Assembly (NCBI GenBank): GCA_913048115.1
Contig: CAJWVI010000005.1
Location: 1 to 64,000 of the forward strand
Source: an uncultured Flavobacteriaceae bacterium
Lineage (GTDB): Bacteria > Bacteroidota > Bacteroidia > Flavobacteriales > Flavobacteriaceae
Length of the DNA: 64,000 bases
Direction of reading: 5' to 3'
Shown here: positions 61,155-64,000 of the stretch, one piece after another
How positions within the stretch are numbered: the first letter of the stretch is position 1
How the letters are laid out: every line of letters begins with the position of its first letter
Translations under genes and position numbers: made by a program
The notes under the pieces: generated by a model
Seen by the model: only the letters and a program-made list of their open reading frames with translations
What the model was told of the DNA's origin: nothing
Databases searched by the model: none

Positions 61155-62744
61155 ATGGAATTTAAATTTGGAGGTTCACAGACAAACCAAAAAACGGTGC
61201 TAGGGCACCCATCTGGTTTGTTTGTTTTGTTTTTTACAGAAATGTGGGAGCGTTTTTCTTACTATGGTATGCGAGCACTCTTAGTGCTTTTCTTGATATC
61301 TTCAGTACTTGACGAAGGTTGGGGCTGGGATCGCTCAGAAGCATTAGTATTATATGCTTGGTATACTGGTTTAGTATACATTACACCTATTTTTGGTGGA
61401 TTGATTGCAGATAAAATAATGGGCTATCGCAATGCTATTATTTTAGGAGCATTGTTAATGACCTTGGGTCATGCTTCTATGGCTCTAGAAGGAGTTGCAG
61501 ATCCATTTTTCTATTTAGGTCTTGGTTTGTTGATTATTGGAAACGGTTTATTTAAACCGAATATTTCTTCAATGGTTGGACAGCTTTACAAAGGTCAGGG
61601 AGATGAGAAAGATGCTGGTTATACTATTTTCTATATGGGTATCAACGCAGGGGCCTTTTTAGGTATTTTACTTTGTGGGTATATTGGCGAAAAAATAGGA
61701 TGGCACTTTGGGTTTGGTCTAGCGGGTATCTTTATGCTTTTTGGAATGTTACAATTCTATTTTGCGCAAACTATTTTTGGAAAAATTGGATTGTCACCAA
61801 AAAATGCTGAAGATTTTGATGATGCAATCGAAGACGCAGTAGAACACACAAAAGATGCTGTTGAAGAAACAGTACCTGATGCAGAAACAAGTAAAGTAAC
61901 AAAAGATAGATTGGTGGTAATTGGAATTCTTGCCTTCTTTACTATTTTCTTTTGGTGGGCTTTTGAACAAGCAGGAGGGTCTATGACTATTTTCGCAAAA
62001 GATTATACAGATCGTCTATTAACTGGAGACGGAGCTGCTACTTTTAAGATATTTAATACCCTATTGACCATTATACCAATGATTATTATTACTTGGGTAC
62101 TTTCTATGTTGTTTAAACAAACGTTTGCTAAATACTCGTTATCTAATATCCTTTTAGGAACTAGTTTTGTTATTATTTGGGGTATCGTAATCTGGATGCT
62201 ACAAAGAGAATGGGTGTCTGAATCTGCAGAGGTTCCTGCTTCTTGGTTTGGGATCTTAAATTCATTCTTTATAATTGCATTTGCGCCGTTATTCTCTAAA
62301 ATATGGGCCAGTAAGTTGAATCCTACAGGTCCTGTAAAATTTGCCATTGGTCTTATTTTGTTAGGTCTTGGGTTTGGAGTGTTGGCGTATGGCTCGATGG
62401 GGATTCCATTAGGAGCTAAAACAGCATCTGTAAGTATGATTTTCTTAATAGTAGCCTATTTGTTACATACTCTAGGAGAGCTTTGTGTTTCTCCAGTAGG
62501 ACTCTCTTATGTAAGTAAACTAGCGCCGGTGAAGCTTGTTGGATTGATGTTTGGAGTTTGGTTTGTAGCCAACTTTATAGCAAATACAGCAGCCGGTATT
62601 ACAGGTAGTTATATGGATCCAATTCTTGAAGAGAAAGGGCTTACTTATTTCTTTATGATCTTTACATTGATTCCTATTGCAGCAGGTATTGTAATGTTAT
62701 TGCTTAACAAAATGCTCTTAAAGAAGATGCACGGTATTCGTTAA
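61155..62744 (+). CDS. POT/PTR family proton-dependent peptide transporter
   Basis: A 529-aa MFS transporter with about 12-14 helices that imports di- and tripeptides with protons. Signatures: TEMWERFSYYGMRALLVLFL (ExxER motif in helix 1) and FYMGINAGAFLG (PTR2 signature), plus GNGLFKPNISSMVG. An acidic cytoplasmic loop (about residues 218-250) separates the two halves. It follows DPP IV by 33 bases, so it likely imports the dipeptides that enzyme releases. Confidence 0.95.
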   Translation: MEFKFGGSQTNQKTVLGHPSGLFVLFFTEMWERFSYYGMRALLVLFLISSVLDEGWGWDRSEALVLYAWYTGLVYITPIFGGLIADKIMGYRNAIILGALLMTLGHASMALEGVADPFFYLGLGLLIIGNGLFKPNISSMVGQLYKGQGDEKDAGYTIFYMGINAGAFLGILLCGYIGEKIGWHFGFGLAGIFMLFGMLQFYFAQTIFGKIGLSPKNAEDFDDAIEDAVEHTKDAVEETVPDAETSKVTKDRLVVIGILAFFTIFFWWAFEQAGGSMTIFAKDYTDRLLTGDGAATFKIFNTLLTIIPMIIITWVLSMLFKQTFAKYSLSNILLGTSFVIIWGIVIWMLQREWVSESAEVPASWFGILNSFFIIAFAPLFSKIWASKLNPTGPVKFAIGLILLGLGFGVLAYGSMGIPLGAKTASVSMIFLIVAYLLHTLGELCVSPVGLSYVSKLAPVKLVGLMFGVWFVANFIANTAAGITGSYMDPILEEKGLTYFFMIFTLIPIAAGIVMLLLNKMLLKKMHGIR

Positions 62745-62763
62745 GAACACAATTTTTATTAAC

Positions 62764-62797
62764 AAAAAACGTTCCATTTTATGGAACGTTTTTTGTT
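62764..62797 (+). terminator. Rho-independent terminator after the POT transporter
   Basis: Symmetric inverted repeat AAAAACGTTCCAT / ATGGAACGTTTTT with a short loop, followed by T. Confidence 0.88.
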
Positions 62798-62808
62798 TAA
62801 TATACCCT

Positions 62809-63357
62809 ATGAAAAATTTACTTTTATTACTAATGGTTCTTGTTTCAACCACTACTGTTAATGCTCAAAAAAAGATTAACTGGATGTCTATTAATGACGC
62901 CCTTGCAGCCCAAGCCCAAAACCCAAAATATATTTTTATTGACATGTATACACCCTGGTGTGGCCCTTGCAAGCTGCTAGATAGAAATACATTTACCAAT
63001 AAAGATGTAATAGAATATTTTAATACGCATTATTACGCGGTTAAGTTTAATGCAGAGGGTATTGAGCCTGTACGCTATATGGATCAGCCTTTTGGAAACC
63101 CTTCCTACGATCCAGCAAAATCTACCCGTAGAAACTCTCAACATCAATTTGCAAAGCACTTAGGTGTTAAGGCATATCCAACCCTCGCTTTTTTAAATAT
63201 GAAGGGCCAATTACTTACCAACGTACAGGGCTACCAAACTGCTCAACAATTAGAATTGTACTTGAAACTATTTGTCACAGAAGTATACTTAGATTTTAAA
63301 TCACAAAATGATTTTAGCACCTATATCACTAATTTTAAACCTGCTTTTGTAGAGTAA
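62809..63357 (+). CDS. Secreted thioredoxin-like protein (first of a tandem pair)
   Basis: A 182-aa protein with a signal peptide (ending VNAQ) and a thioredoxin-like domain with the active site TPWCGPCKLLDRNTF. The N-terminal segment INWMSINDALAAQAQNPK is shared with the next gene. CGPC in a periplasmic protein suggests a reductant or thiol-disulfide exchange role. It is the upstream member of a tandem duplication. Its start is only about 12 bases after the preceding terminator, and I see no clear promoter box for it. Confidence 0.9.
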   Translation: MKNLLLLLMVLVSTTTVNAQKKINWMSINDALAAQAQNPKYIFIDMYTPWCGPCKLLDRNTFTNKDVIEYFNTHYYAVKFNAEGIEPVRYMDQPFGNPSYDPAKSTRRNSQHQFAKHLGVKAYPTLAFLNMKGQLLTNVQGYQTAQQLELYLKLFVTEVYLDFKSQNDFSTYITNFKPAFVE

Positions 63358-63361
63358 GTTG

Positions 63362-63369
63362 TATCTTTG
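63362..63369 (+). promoter_or_regulatory. -7 box TATCTTTG before the second thioredoxin-like gene
   Basis: A perfect TAnnTTTG match that overlaps the ORF-track start (63367). This makes ATG 63388, 18 bases downstream, the likely initiation codon. Confidence 0.55.
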
Positions 63370-63387
63370 CTCGTCAATATAATACTT

Positions 63388-63933
63388 ATGAAACAAGCAT
63401 TTTTTTTAGTCACACTATTTTTAGTGACAAGCACCCTAACTGCTCAGAAAATAGATTGGATGACTATGGATGAGGCCTTAGCGGCCCAACAGCAAACTCC
63501 TAAAAAAATATTTATGGATGTCTATACCTCTTGGTGTGGCCCCTGTAAATTATTAGATAAAAATACCTTTACCAATAAAGATGTTATTGCTTACGTTAGT
63601 GAAAATTATTATGCGGTAAAATTTAACGCAGAGGGCAAGGACGCTGTCACCTATCAAGGCTTTACTTATACAAACCCTAACTATAGAGAAGCAAGACGTG
63701 GTAGAAATGCCACTCACTTTTTTGCCGACGCCCTAAAGCTTCAAGGGTATCCTAGTTTGGTATTTTTTGAAGATGAGGGTTCATTAATCCAAGCTGTTTC
63801 TGGCTACAAAACTCCACAACAATTAGAGCTGTATTTAAAAATGATCGCCACAAATGATTATAAGGAGGTGACTTCGCTTGCTAAATGGAAGGTGTATCAA
63901 GATAATTTTAAAGCCACCTTCACCTCCAAATAA
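63388..63933 (+). CDS. Secreted thioredoxin-like protein (second of a tandem pair)
   Basis: A 181-aa paralog of the preceding gene, with a signal peptide (ending LTAQ), IDWMTMDEALAAQQQTPKK and the active site TSWCGPCKLLDKNTF. By eye about half of the residues agree with the first copy. The start at 63388 is set by the promoter box and by the start of the signal peptide. It is closed by a terminator. Confidence 0.9.
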   Translation: MKQAFFLVTLFLVTSTLTAQKIDWMTMDEALAAQQQTPKKIFMDVYTSWCGPCKLLDKNTFTNKDVIAYVSENYYAVKFNAEGKDAVTYQGFTYTNPNYREARRGRNATHFFADALKLQGYPSLVFFEDEGSLIQAVSGYKTPQQLELYLKMIATNDYKEVTSLAKWKVYQDNFKATFTSK

Positions 63934-63954
63934 AATTTATTCCCAGATATAAGC

Positions 63955-63993
63955 TCCCTTTTCATAAGTGCTATGAAAAGGGATTTTTTTTTG
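63955..63993 (+). terminator. Rho-independent terminator after the second thioredoxin-like gene
   Basis: Inverted repeat TCCCTTTTCATA / TATGAAAAGGGA with a five-base loop and nine T. Confidence 0.9.
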
Positions 63994-64000
63994 TCTACAG

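Overview
This window is chromosomal DNA from a marine-type member of the Bacteroidota, family Flavobacteriaceae. The evidence is AT-rich sequence, a full-length sprA (type IX secretion / gliding), starts that lack Shine-Dalgarno sequences, -7 boxes of the Bacteroidetes type (TAnnTTTG), a class II HMG-CoA reductase mevalonate route, and a proteorhodopsin/blh pair. Genes are tightly packed. I see no phage, insertion sequence, CRISPR array or plasmid-type gene. The window starts in the 3' end of a probable cytochrome P450 gene and ends just after a terminator.

Layout. (1) 1-13,060: queG, maeB, ruvA, sprA, gcvH, a VanZ-like gene and a TonB-type energy transducer. (2) 13,128-18,509: a cytochrome oxidase block: heme O synthase, two subunit III-like proteins, subunit IV, then a second unit with a thioredoxin-like membrane protein, a SCO copper chaperone, a DUF420/CtaM-like protein and a 70-aa CxxC protein. 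(3) 18,666-26,644: a MacB-like ABC export system (ATPase, two permeases, two periplasmic adaptors, one TolC-type channel) with tsaB coupled at the end. (4) 26,772-33,383: a BaiN-like flavoprotein, mevalonate genes (mvaD, mevalonate kinase), a UbiA prenyltransferase, a nitrilase and an RsuA/RluB-type pseudouridine synthase whose catalytic Asp reads as Gly. (5) 33,391-46,191, mostly minus strand: a GT-C-like membrane glycosyltransferase, a TolB-like lipoprotein diverging from an M28-PDZ peptidase, two GT2 enzymes, a di-cysteine membrane protein, and an arsenosugar biosynthesis cluster (two GTs, DUF547, ArsM, PNP, rhodanese, ArsS, peroxidase-like protein). (6) 46,488-54,657: tRNA-Phe, coaX, an outer-membrane protein, a TPR protein, lptC, a small membrane protein, a CNNM/CorC protein and a PpiD-like foldase. 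(7) 54,685-58,751: blh diverging from a green-type proton-pumping proteorhodopsin, then GYDIA-type GHMP kinase and HMG-CoA reductase. (8) 58,944-63,933: dipeptidyl peptidase IV, POT peptide transporter and two tandem thioredoxin-like proteins.

How it fits together. The two mevalonate loci supply isoprenoids; beta-carotene cleaved by Blh gives the retinal used by the proteorhodopsin. The rhodopsin has the DTE triad of a proton pump and a Gly at the position that in antenna-binding rhodopsins opens the retinal pocket to a carotenoid. DPP IV plus POT is a peptide-scavenging pair. The arsenosugar cluster suggests arsenic is methylated and built into sugars rather than only exported.

The most unusual points are two genes (queG and the GT-C-like gene) whose conserved or clearly coding N-termini have no ATG/GTG/TTG, the Gly-substituted pseudouridine synthase, back-to-back -7 boxes between the TolB-like and M28 genes, the glycosyltransferases and membrane protein abutting the arsenosugar genes, and the GYDIA kinase as candidate for the otherwise unassigned phosphomevalonate kinase step. 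All family names come from reading motifs; no database search was run.
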